Source: Misgurnus anguillicaudatus (Eukaryota; Chordata; Actinopteri; Cypriniformes; Cobitidae). Taken from it: a stretch of DNA of 64,000 nt. Location of the stretch: the NCBI RefSeq assembly GCF_027580225.2, contig NC_073356.2, positions 1,364,001 through 1,428,000 on the forward strand, in the 5' to 3' direction. The position numbers and the translations under genes were made by a program. Shown piece after piece: positions 45,709 to 56,335 of this stretch (position 1 is its first letter; every line of letters starts with the position of its first letter). Below the pieces are notes generated by a model. The model did not search any database, was not told the DNA's origin, and saw only the letters and a program-made list of their open reading frames with translations.

Positions 45709-46054
45709 GGTGCTGGTGGGAAGTTACAAACCTTTGCTGGATTCCGGGTTAGGCTGATTATTACATCGCCAAATCCTGTCTGTTTATCTGCCTGTTTCTG
45801 TTTATCTGTAGGCCTACCTGAATCTGTTATCTGTTTTATCTGTTACCTGGATCTGCCTGTGTTTTTGACTTCTGCCTGTATTTTGGATTTAATGCCTGTT
45901 TGCCGCCTGCCCTCATATATTTTGCCTGTCTTTGGATTTACGATTTGGATTTACCTTTGGATTTGTTTGCTGGCCCTTATTGGGATTTTACAATTAAACA
46001 CCTTTTGCATATGGATTCTCAACTTCTCCGCTTTCTTTAAAGCACCCCGTTACA

Positions 46055-46086
46055 CTTGGGTACTATGAAAGGCGCTATAAGTCTAA

Positions 46087-46128
<42 letters not shown>

Positions 46129-46131
46129 AGC
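46055..46131 (+). repeat. LINE L2-type 3' tail with (ATT)n
   Basis: TTGGGTACTATGAAAGGCGC followed by TATAAGTCTAAG and a (TTA)n array matches the 3' end of fish L2-type LINEs on the + strand. Its left neighbour CTACCTTGG (43301-43309) was separated from it by the long-inverted-repeat insertion. Confidence 0.6.
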
Positions 46132-46201
46132 GCTATATGTATCCTGATGGATAGTGTAGTGTATAAGCGCTCTGTTTTGAGCTAACTGTGCTCTGTCAAG
46201 T

Positions 46202-47514
46202 TCAGTATAAACTCACACCACTTATAATATTCAATACAAATGGCTTAACAAATTGGGAGGGGGAAGTTAGGGGACAAAAGAGGTAGTGCAAAGAAATGTT
46301 TTGAGGTGCTTTTTGAACATCAGTAGGGACGGGGCAGAGCGGACATGATGAGGTAAACTGTTCCAGAGTCTGGGAGCATTGGCAGAGAAGGCCCATGTCT
46401 CCAAAAGTCCGCAGCCTCGTGCGTGGAGTAGCCAGCAGGTCCTTGTCAGAGGACCGCGGGTCTCGTGACTGAGTGTAGGGGTGAAGTAGATCTGTGAGGT
46501 ACTGTGGAGAGAGTCCATAGAGAGATTTGTAAGTTAGCAGAAGGATCTTGTAGGTGATTTGTGACTTAACTGCAACCAATGGAGCTGTTTGAGGATGGGA
46601 GTGATATGCTGCCATGGCTTTGTGTGGGTTAGAACCCTGGCAGCTGAGTTCTGGACATACTGAAGTCTGCTAAGGGCCTTGGTGGACAGTCCAGAGAAAA
46701 CACCATTACAGTAGTCCAGGCGGGAGGTGATGAAGGCATGGATTAGTGTCTCAGTTACTGAGTGCGTAAGTGAAGACTGGAGTCGTGAGATGTTTTTGAG
46801 GTGGTAAAAGGCGGACTTAGTGACATTGTTGATGTGAGCCCAAAAAGAGAGGGTGGAGTCCAGCATAACACCCAGATTACGCACCTCAGAAGATGGGGAA
46901 AAAGAGCAGCCATCAACAACCAGGGCCAGGTCTCCAATTTTCCTGAGCAGAGGTGGAGGGGCCACCACCATGAACTCGGTCTTATTACTGTTGAGTTTGA
47001 GTAGGTTAGCAGTCATCCATGATTTGAGTTCCTGCAGGCAGTTGAGAAGTTGTGTGGGTGAAAGCTGGGAAGAGGGGTTTGTGCTGATATACAACTTGGT
47101 GTCATCAGTGTAACAGTGGAAGTTGAGTCCATGTTTACGGATAATACATGACCTAGGGGTAAGATGTAAATGGTGAACAGCAGAGGACCAAGCACTGAGC
47201 CCTGAGGCACACCATGGTTGGCGGGTGCTGGATCAGAGTTGGAGCCACTTAGAGTAATGAATTGGTTCCGGCCAGTGAGGTGGGCCGTAACCAACACAGT
47301 GCTGTGCCACAAAGGCCGATGAGATCAGAGAGACGGGGAAGGAGGATGGCATGGGAAACTGTATCAAAAGCCGCAGACAGATCAAGGAGGATGAGAATGA
47401 TGATAAGGCAATTGTCATCAGCGAGCAGGAGGTCATTAGTGATTTTAATGAGGGCAGTCTCAGTGCTATGGTGGGTTCTAAAGCCAGATTGAATCTAAAC
47501 CTAATCTGAGGCAC
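46202..47514 (-). pseudogene. 5'-truncated L2-type LINE reverse transcriptase
   Basis: RT pieces in different frames, read right to left. GVPQGSVLGPLLFTIY lies in 47312-47013. The YxDD-type segment (near 47110) leads into a second frame, 47094-46534 (LKSWMTANLLKLNSNKTEF, LGVMLDSTLSFWAHI, LDYCNGVFSGL, LQYVQNSAARVLT). The C-terminal part lies at 46615-46202 in two frames (ITYKILLLTYKSL; FSANAPRLWNSLP). At least two frameshifts break it. The endonuclease and the 5' RT are missing, the common fate of L2 copies. Confidence 0.88.
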
Positions 47515-47894
47515 TATTTAAAGGGGCAATAAGTAGGATTTACCCCCATCTAGTGGTGAAATTGTATTTTGCATTCAAACGAATAGTGCTCTCTAGCGCC
47601 TCGCCTTTCCAAATGCATGTTGCAACTACGGTAGCCGTTATGTAATCACTGATCTCCTTGTCCGTTTCAGCTGGTTCACGTGTTCTGAATGAAAACGCGT
47701 TGTGGAAACGCGTTGGCTTTTTGTCCCTCTCTTCTATGATTGTTTATCAATACTGCGGAACGGCACATAAGTCTCCTTGGACTTACCCGTTCAATGTAAG
47801 TAAAGTGGAGAAATTCTAATCTTACAAAGAAAAGTAAGATCACTGGCAGAGGTCATTTGACACCAACGAGGACAAATTTATGAATAAAGACATT

Positions 47895-48320
47895 TATAGC
47901 GGCAACCAATAACCGCTCAGGGGCGAAGTATCGAGAAGAAGCGTTTGCTGACGCGTTCCAGTTGTTCTTTGATAATATTTATTGTAGAGACATTCATATA
48001 TACAAACAAACGAAAACAACAAACTCATAAACAAAAACGCATACGATGATGCAAAACACTAAAGACAGACATACTTTTAACTGATGATGAAGTCAATAGA
48101 CCAATAAAGTTTACGGTAACCTACGATGTTTGACGTCCAAGTTTACGGTCAACAGAAAGTAAGCTTTCCCGCTTACTTCCCCCCTGTTCCAATACATACA
48201 CTACCAAACAGGAAATGGAGTGAAATACTTATACAGGTGAAACCAGTGAAATACCATGACCCGGAAGTGAATACTCAAAGAAATTACAAAATAAAGGTTC
48301 AAACATATAGTGCACTTACA
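47895..48320 (-). repeat. BEL/Pao 3' LTR
   Basis: 426 bp. Nearly identical to 55275-55691; it has about 14 extra bp near 47999 and lacks about 7 bp near 48092. It is the 3' LTR because gag-pol reads on the - strand. Confidence 0.95.
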
Positions 48321-48553
48321 TTCCAGCCCCTGATTATTACACAATACATCTGTAATAATCATCAAATATAATTAAGAATAAATATAAACATTTACACTGC
48401 AGTATGGCACATACATTTTCATTAATTTTTTTTTGTTCTTTTTTCTTTTTCAATAAAAGTCTGTTTAGTTCATCTTTGTAGATACAAAGTTTGTCCTCAA
48501 TAATGTAAGAATTGTCATGTTCGTTGAGAGCTCTCAAATGTCACTATAAGTTG

Positions 48554-51500
48554 TTAGTCCGTAGATTCATGATGTTCCTCAGCTTCAAGAAGACAAATAA
48601 TTTTTGTAATTGGTCTAGTTAAGGGGGAACTCTTAGTCTTGATTTTGACTTGTCGTACAAATCCTTTTTTGTCCTTTATGGTGTCCACAATTCTACCCAT
48701 ATTCCAGGAGCTCCTTGGTGCATTGTCGTCCACTACAAGCACAACATCTCCCAACTGAAAGTTGCGTGTTTTTACAATCCACTTTTGTCTCTCCTGTAGT
48801 AGAGGTAGGTAATCGGTTATCCATCGCTTCCAGAAGAGATTTGACATGTATTGAACTTGACGCCATCTTTTACGCGTATACAAGTCCTCTTTTGTGAAGA
48901 TTCCAGGAGGTAATGTCAAATTGGTCTTCAATAAGAGAAGATGATTAGGTGTTAAGACATCTAAATCATTAGGGTCAGAAGAAGCTCTTGTTATAGGTCG
49001 ATTGTTAAGTATTGATTCCACTTCACAGAAAAATGTAAGAAGACCTTCTTCGTCCAAGCGCTGACCTTGAACAATAGCATTCAGGATTTTCCTTATAGAT
49101 CGTATTAATCTCTCCCAAATTCCTCCATGATGCGAACCAGTAGGTGGATTGAAAGTCCATTTTATCTTCTTTTGAAGAAGAATGTTGTTGATCTGATTTT
49201 GGTTCCAATTTTGTATTGCTTCTCGTAATTCACGTTCAGCTCCGACAAAATTTGTCCCATTATCTGAGCGTATTTCAGCCACTTGTCCACGTCGAGCAAT
49301 GAAGCGTCTTAATGCATGAATAAATGAATCTGTATCCAAGGATGGAGTCATTTCAATGTGAACAGCTCTTATGGCAAGACAAGTAAAGATAACGCCATAG
49401 CGTTTTAGTGTGACTCTTCCCCGTTTTATCTCAAAGGGACCAAAACAATCTACTCCAACCCGAGTAAATGGTGGTTTATCTGGTAAAACTCGATCGGGTG
49501 GTAAATCTGCCATTTGTTGATGTCCTGCAGTTCCATGGAACTTTCGTCATACAACACACTTTGATAGAATTCTTCTTATGGCTGCAGCAGCTCCAGTGAT
49601 CCAATATTGTTGTCGAAGGATAGCCAGCATGTAGTTTCGCCCACTATGTCCAACTTGTTCATGAATGTGGTGCAAAATCAGGTTAGAAATGTGCATATCC
49701 TTAGTCAGTACAATTGGATGTTTAGCTTCTTCAGGAATTTCTGCATTACTAAGACGACCACCAGCTCTTAAAATACCAGATTGAAGTATGGGATTGAGAT
49801 TGTAGAGAGAACTACTTCTCTTGACTATTCCGTTCTTTTGCAGACTTGTCAACTCATCAGAAAATTTCCACTCTTGACACAGTCGTATGATTTCCATTTC
49901 TGATTTTTTCAACTCCTCCAATGTAAGCAGGTCCTTGTGTCCAATAGATGTTAACTTTTGTATTCCTTTATCAACAGTTGTCATCTGCTGAGATGGATCC
50001 ACGGCCTGTGGCTGTTTCCGCTTTCTGACACGATCCAACAGTATTGTCTTTAAGCGAAGAATCCATGCAACAGCCTTTTTCAGTCGCATCCAAGAAGAAA
50101 AGTAATTAAAGAAGCGTAATAAGGAGTCTGATTCTTCCTTGACTTCTATCCTGCTTACCAAGACACTTACTTTCACTTCAGGATCATTAGACATCATTAC
50201 ATCTTGACAGGTAGGATCTACTGGCCATTCTTCTTGTGGCTGGACAAGAAATGTAGGACCAGTAAGCCACATACTATTTTGTAGAAATGAATCCACCTTT
50301 ACTCCTCTTGATGTTAAATCCGCTGGATTACTCAATGAATTCACATATTTCCATTGTGATATGTCAGAGTTCTTCAGAATTTCAGACACTCTGTTAGACA
50401 CAAAACACTTGAATCTTGTGGTCATATTCCGTAAGTACTTAAGAACCGAAGTACTATCTGTCCAGAAGATTGATTCCTGAAAGGGCATCTTAAGCTCTCT
50501 CATCCATATGTTGTTAATGCGACTAGCAAGTGTGGCAGCTGTAAGCTCCAAGCGAGGAATCGTAGTGGATTTCAACGGCGTAACTCTTGCCTTACTTGCT
50601 AAAAGAGTTGAATGTGTCAAATTATTGGCGTTGTGAATCAACAGGTAAGACACCACACCGAATCCTTGTTCACTTGCGTCTGAAAAGTGGTGCATTTGAG
50701 CAGATGTTACTTCACCAAATTCATCAGGCTTTATACACCTTTTGACCTTGAAACTTTCCAAATGATGCAGGTCATCTAGCCACTTCCTCCAACGTTGTAT
50801 ATAGTCGTCAGGAATAACATTGTCCCATCCAATTTTCTTTCTGCATAGATCTTGTAGGATTATTTTTGCTGATAGAATCACAGGTGAGAGGAATCCTAGA
50901 GGGTCATAGATGGAACTAACAACAGAAAGAATTCCTCTTCTGGTAAAAGGTCGTTCACGGACTACCACCTTAAATTGAAAGGCGTCTGACTCAGCACACC
51001 ATTGTACTATCAGGGCTCTTTCTAGTGGTAATACATCATGATCCAAATCCAGGTCCTTTACCTTGCTCTCTCTGTCCTTTTCAGGTATGGCACTCATTAC
51101 GGCACGACTGTTACTCATCCACTTAGTTAAGTGAAATCCTCCATTGGCACACATATCAGTGAGGTTTCTGTACAGACGTACGGCATCAGATTCAGATGTT
51201 ACAGAGACGAGACAGTCATCCACGTAGAAGTTATTAAACACAACGTCCTTTGTCTTGTCGTCATATAGGTCCTTTTGATCTGTTGCACATTTCCTTAATG
51301 CAAAGTTTGAGCAACTCGGTGAAGATGTGGCACCAAATAAATGTACCACCATTCTGTATTCCTCCAAACTGTTGTTCACGTTACCTTCAGGCCACCAAAG
51401 AAACCTTAAAAGATCACGATCTTCTGGGTGAACTTTCACCTGATGAAACATAGACTCAATGTCGGCCATCAGGGCAACAGTTTCTAGTCTGAATCGTACA

Positions 51501-54500
51501 AGTACGCTAACTAGTGAACTAGTTAGATCAGGGCCATGTAAGAGATTACCATTCAAAGATGTACCTTGATAAGAAGCGCCGCAATCAAACACAACCCTTA
51601 TTTTGTGTTTTTTAGGATGGTATACACCATGATGTGGTATATACCAAAGATGTCCATCACATCTTTCCAACTCAGCCACGGGTACTCTTTCTGCATAACC
51701 CTAACCAATGACATCTTCCATGAAGGTGGTGTAGTTTGCATGAAAGGTAGGATTCGCATTGAACCTTCTTTGCAGATGTACAGCACGCTGCTCCACAACT
51801 TTACGATTCATTGGCATGATTACATCAGTGTTTCTGAATGGCAGTCCAATGTGATAGTGACCATCAATGAGTTTTGCTGAACGGGACACAAAATCCATAA
51901 ATTGTTGATCTTCCCTCGATGATCCAATCTGTTCATCATGAGCAGTCTCAAGAAAATCTGCCTTAAACTGTTGCTTCCACAGTTCTTCCAATTTCAGCAC
52001 CGAAATCCTATTCACCATTACAGGAGATCGATTCATAGTTTCTTTATTTGTGACCGTTCCTTTAAGTGGTCCATTAATCGTCCAGCCAAACATAGTTTTT
52101 ATTGCATAGGGACCATTATTTTGACTTCTTATGATCTGCCAAGGTTCTAATGCCTGTGGAACATTGGCTCCAATCAAGAGTTCAACATCAGAGTCTATTG
52201 CAGGTAAGTTGAGGTGACACAAATTTGGCCAAGACTGAAGATCATTTTGTGAAGCTATATTAGCTGTAGTTACAGGCATAGCATCTTGAGTATATACCTC
52301 AGGTATTAAACAACAACGTTCCTGATTCAACCCAGACACTTCCAAATCATTCAGGACATAACTGCTGACTGATTTGTCTTGACTTATGGTCTTGAGAAGA
52401 ATATTCACTTTTTTCCCAGGGAGATTGAGCTTATTCATTAAACTTTCGGTACAAAATTAAGCAGAGCTGCCTGAATCCAGAAAAGCATAAGTTTTCACAA
52501 CATTATTTCCCTTTTTTGACTTGACACACACAGGAACAATGGATAATGTACAGCAGTCTGTACCAGCCCCAGTATGAGCATTGGACTGTAGGGAAATCAT
52601 AGCACTACCAATAGCAGTTTTCAATTCAGATTGCTTGTGTGAAGTATCTGACCTTTCACGTGGGAATATGTGAAGAAGATCTGTATGATTAAGAATACAT
52701 ACAGTGCAAGTTCTTCTCTTCTTGCAATCTCTGCTGATATGTCCAGTCTGTAAACAACCAAAGCATATTCCTTTAACTTTCAGGAAGTTCATCTTTTCTC
52801 TGTGCCCTTTCTTTGAAAGTTTATGACAAACACTCAATGCATGTTCTCCATCACAAAAGATACAGTTGTTGTTAGTTAAGGTCTTATTGTGCTCCTTTAC
52901 ATCAGACATGGAAGAAATTGTAGTAGCAAAACTACTTCTGGACTTTTGCTGAGTCATTCTTGCATTCACTTTGTTAGTTCCTGTGGAGGGTGTATCCTGT
53001 ATATTCCCAAACACAGGATCTGAAAGGATTTTCACATGTTTCTCAATAAAATTGACAATATCAACAAAGGTAGTCTGACTGTTGTTTCGTTCCTTTAACT
53101 TGTATGCAACAATTCTCCATTTATCTCTGTATTTGTATGGAAGTTTTGAGAGAATGATCTGCATGTTGGAAGTGAGGTTTAACTCATTCATGTAATTCAT
53201 ACTTTGCATAGCATTGCAACAACTCCTTAGGAAGAGAGCATATTCTTGCAGAGCCTTTGCATCTTCAAATTTAATCACTTTCCATGAAAGAGCTTTGTTC
53301 ATGTAAGAAGCAGCTATTTTCACTTCATCTCCAAAATTCTCCTTGAGTAAAGCTTTTGCCTTCAAATAGCCTTGTAATGGAGTCATGTGTTGGCAACTTC
53401 GAACGATTTCTTTGGGCTGTCCTCTTGTATATTGTTCCAAAAAATGCAAGCAGTCACCTGGGCTATCTGCCCTTTTTTCCACCACTTCCTCAAATGATCG
53501 TAAGAATTCATGAAAGCGTAATGGATCTCCATCAAAGTAAGGTATTTCTCTAGGTGGAAGTGAAGATAGGGTATTCTGTTTAACCAACAAGGTAGTTATT
53601 TCATTCTGCTTATCAATAAGCTGTAGCATATTCATGTAACTGAGATCATTTTGAACACTCGTTCCATTACCAGTTCCATTTCCAGTATTCTGATTGTCCA
53701 ATAATGACATGCTAGATGCAGGAATTTGAGAATGTTACATTTTAGGTCTGATTGATGGTTGTTGTACTTGAGCTGAGATCCCCTGTGCAGCATGAGCTGA
53801 GATCCCCTGTGCAGCATGAGCTGAGATGCCTTGTGCAGCATGTGTTGAGATGCCTTGTGCAGCATGTGTTGAGATCCCCTGTGCAGTATAAGCTGAGATG
53901 CCTTGTGCAGCATGAGCTGAGATGCCTTGTGCAGCATGAGTTTGAGATACAAATGGATCAGTATCTGAGGGAATCAATGCTTCCACATTAATATGACGAG
54001 AACTGGATTTAATTCTATTAGCAGAGGTATATGATCCTAGTTTTGCATTTTGATACACCTTTAATTTAGCCATTGACTCAGCCAGTTTGGTTTCCAACTC
54101 CAGATTTTCTCTTGATTTCCTCAGTTGCTCTTCTTGCTCCTCCAATGCATGTTTCCTGTGTAACATTTGTTGAGTGGCTAATAATGCAGCCAATTCTGCT
54201 TCAGCCTTAAGACGTGTAGATGACACAGAAGAGCGGCTGGATCGAGATCCATGAGACATTACTCCAGAAGACCCTTTTTTGCTTGTGTTTGAAACACTGT
54301 CACTTGGTTGAACATCGTCATTACAATCACCAGACTCAGTTTGTACAGGCTTGTGTTGAATATTACATGCTGTAGCAACAACAGAAGTAGATAACTCTGG
54401 TATACATGTCATTTGTGATACGATGACTGGTTCATGAGGGTTAAAAGCTTTTGAATTTTTAGCTTCAAAGAGCCATAATTCCAAATCCTCCACAAAACCA

Positions 54501-54940
54501 TAATAACGGGTACAGATGGCATCAAACCATTCATTTTGTTTGCTCATTTCATCCAGAGGTACAAGAGGCAGTAAACATTTGTGTGACACAATAGCTTCAG
54601 ACATAGTCAGTTTCATACTTTCCAACATTGAGCTCAGTTGAGAAGCATTTTCATCACATTTCATCAGTTCCATCATGATTCCAATCATACCCTTCACTTT
54701 GTTCACTTTAGTTTTCCGATCCTTTTGTAGCGATTCAATTATTGCCAACAAAGCCTTAGCCGTGAGCTTACGCTCTCATTTGCCACCATCAGCGTCTTGG
54801 TCGCTGCCATTAGCATTTTGCACGCCCCCATCGGCGTCTTGCTCGCTGCTATTAGCGTCTTGCATGCCACAATCGGCGTCTTGCATGCCGCAATCGGCGT
54901 CTTGCTCGCCGCTATCAGCGTTTTGCTCCATACAGTTCAT
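48554..54940 (-). pseudogene. BEL/Pao gag-pol, one frame with five stop codons
   Basis: A single reading frame of 2129 codons from ATG 54940 to the stop at 48554, interrupted by stops at 54778-54776, 53737-53735, 52459-52457, 51703-51701 and 49549-49547, with no frameshift. In order: acidic 7-residue repeats; gag with coiled coil (about 54200-54050) and 8-residue AAQGISAH repeats (53945-53765); DUF1759-like gag (YFDGDPLRFHEFLRSF); CCHC knuckle (CFGCLQTGHISRDC, about 52750); retropepsin (AFLDSGSS, about 52470); reverse transcriptase (FYVDDC, about 51210); RNase H (FSDASEQGFG; WTDSTSV); integrase zinc region and DDE core (GVDCFGPF, SDNGTNF, GIWERLIRS, about 49450-49090); and a C-terminal DUF5641-like end. 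One stop falls just after the protease active site and one in the integrase zinc region, so no full polyprotein can be made. Confidence 0.93.
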
Positions 54941-55274
54941 CAACACAACAACGAAGTGAACTCAATTCCAAACAGCGCTGTCTTCGCGTACACAGAGCAA
55001 CATCCACAATCATGAGCTCATAAGCAAACGCGCCTCAAATCCAATTCCAATCCAACGTAGCAGCAGCACGTAGCAGTAGCATATAGCAGCGTCTTCCACA
55101 GCAACAACAAACACAGCTCACAAATAATTGAAATCGCTGACATACCTCAATTGCCGTTTTCGTGCGACAAGTATGTGTGGTGATGAGTCTTCTTATACAA
55201 ACACAGGTGAGCAGATGAAGCCATTTCCAATTGCGTCCAAACTTCCAAACCGAGCCGTTTTCTGTTGACTTATA

Positions 55275-55691
55275 TATAGCGGCAACCAATAACCGCTCAG
55301 GGGCGAAGTATCGAGAAGAAGCGTTTGCTGACGCGTTCCAGTTGTTCTTTGATAATATTTATTGTAGAGACATTCATATACAACAAACTCATAAACAAAA
55401 ACGCATACGATGATGCAAAACACTAAAGACAGACATACTTTTAACTGATGATGAAGTCACATTAAAATAGACCAATAAAGTTTACGGTAACCTACGATGT
55501 TTGACGTCCAAGTTTACGGTCAACAGAAAGTAAGCTTTCCCGCTTACTTCCCCCCTGTTCCAATACACACACTACCAAACAGGAAATGGAGTGAAATACT
55601 TATACAGGTGAAACCAGTGAAATACCATGACCCGGAAGTGAATACTCAAAGAAATTACAAAATAAAGGTTCAAACATATAGTGCACTTACA
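55275..55691 (-). repeat. BEL/Pao 5' LTR
   Basis: 417 bp, direct repeat of 47895-48320. It lies upstream of gag on the - strand and so should carry the promoter; no core element is identified with confidence. Confidence 0.95.
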
Positions 55692-55854
55692 ACATTGATT
55701 TTGATTAATAAAACACTTAAAATCCTACTTACTGTCCCTTTAACATAACCACAAAACCAAACCGATCATGAGACCCATTCACTTCCATAGTAGGAAAAAA
55801 TAATACTCAGGAAAGATTGAATAGGGCTCATGAAAGATTTGGTTACAAAGAATC

Positions 55855-55940
55855 CTCAAAACATTTATACAGGTTTGTAACAACATGAGAGTGAGAAAAT
55901 GATGACAGCATTTTCATTTTTGTATGAACTATCCCTTTAA
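55855..55940. repeat. 'AAAGGGATAGTTCA' repeat arm, single copy
   Basis: The arm ACAGGTTTGTAACAACATGA to TATGAACTATCCCTTTA matches the right arm of the 17854-19176 element. Confidence 0.75.
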
Positions 55941-56039
55941 ATATACCAGAATTATTGATCCATGTCAGGGACTTCATGTCAGGGCCCGTCTTCCCATTCT
56001 CGGCTGACTGACTATGCCACCCCCCCACCTCTCCTTTAC

Positions 56040-56335
56040 TTCATCTCTTGTCATCTGCTCTCAATCAAAAGTGCCTCCATTCTTCATGGTGCGTTCAGTC
56101 GCTCAGACGCATGACAAATGTGCAAATTAGCAGCTAATTAGGGCGATCAGGGAAGGAGAGTCTTATGATGTGGCCAGGCGTGGCTTTTCAAATGAAAGCG
56201 CCTGTAATTTGCATAAGAAGTCATTGAATTGCCTGCAGTGAGATGTGAAGGGAGTGTGGGGTGGGGTTTGGGGGGGATCTCTGGCTATGTGTAGTAATAT
56301 TCCCCTTTCAAATGCCAAGGGTTGTGCTTTTGACT
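56040..56335. promoter_or_regulatory. Candidate developmental enhancer with homeodomain and octamer motifs
   Basis: About 300 bp of non-repetitive, GC-richer DNA in a transposon-rich area. It contains the palindromic homeodomain core CTAATTAG (56134-56141), a perfect POU octamer ATTTGCAT (56207-56214, reverse complement ATGCAAAT), and further GCAAATTAG and GTAATTTGCATAAG strings. No open frame with protein character. The motif density and lack of repeats suggest a conserved non-coding element; conservation cannot be checked here. Confidence 0.4.

Larger units (their letters stand above)
43310..46054 (-). mobile_element. 2.7 kb long-inverted-repeat element carrying a gag-like gene
   Basis: Termini TGTAACG (43310) and CGTTACA (ending 46054) lie within inverted repeats of about 95 bp or more. 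Shared inner strings include ATCCATNTGCAAAAGGTGTT, GTAAAATCCCAATAA and GGGCCAGCAA. Farther inward the arms become degenerate 'gcctgtttggatt'-type repeats. The 5-bp direct repeat CTTGG flanks it exactly (43305-43309, 46055-46059). The interior encodes, on the - strand, a gag-like ORF with two coding minisatellites. Its TG...CA ends and 5-bp duplication recall retroviral-type integration, but the terminal repeats are inverted, not direct. Confidence 0.75.
47895..55691 (-). mobile_element. BEL/Pao LTR retrotransposon, full length, inactivated
   Basis: Two direct LTRs (47895-48320 and 55275-55691) surround gag-pol on the - strand. The 5-bp target duplication ACATT lies at 47890-47894 and 55692-55696, as usual for BEL/Pao. 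In - orientation the LTR starts TGTAAGTGCAC and ends CCGCTATA. A purine-rich tract (AGGGGCTGGAA) directly precedes the 3' LTR, fitting the polypurine tract. The primer-binding site was not identified. LTRs differ by two indels (about 14 and 7 bp) and few substitutions, so insertion was fairly recent. Gag-pol is broken by five in-frame stops. Confidence 0.95.
47518..55743. mobile_element. 'TTAAAGGGRCARTAAGTAGG' MITE, split by the BEL insertion
   Basis: The left part 47518-47894 begins TTAAAGGGGCAATAAGTAGG. The right part 55692-55743 ends with the reverse complement of TTAAAGGGACAGTAAGTAGG. Removing the BEL element and one copy of its 5-bp duplication rejoins them into a fold-back repeat of about 420 bp. 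Confidence 0.7.
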
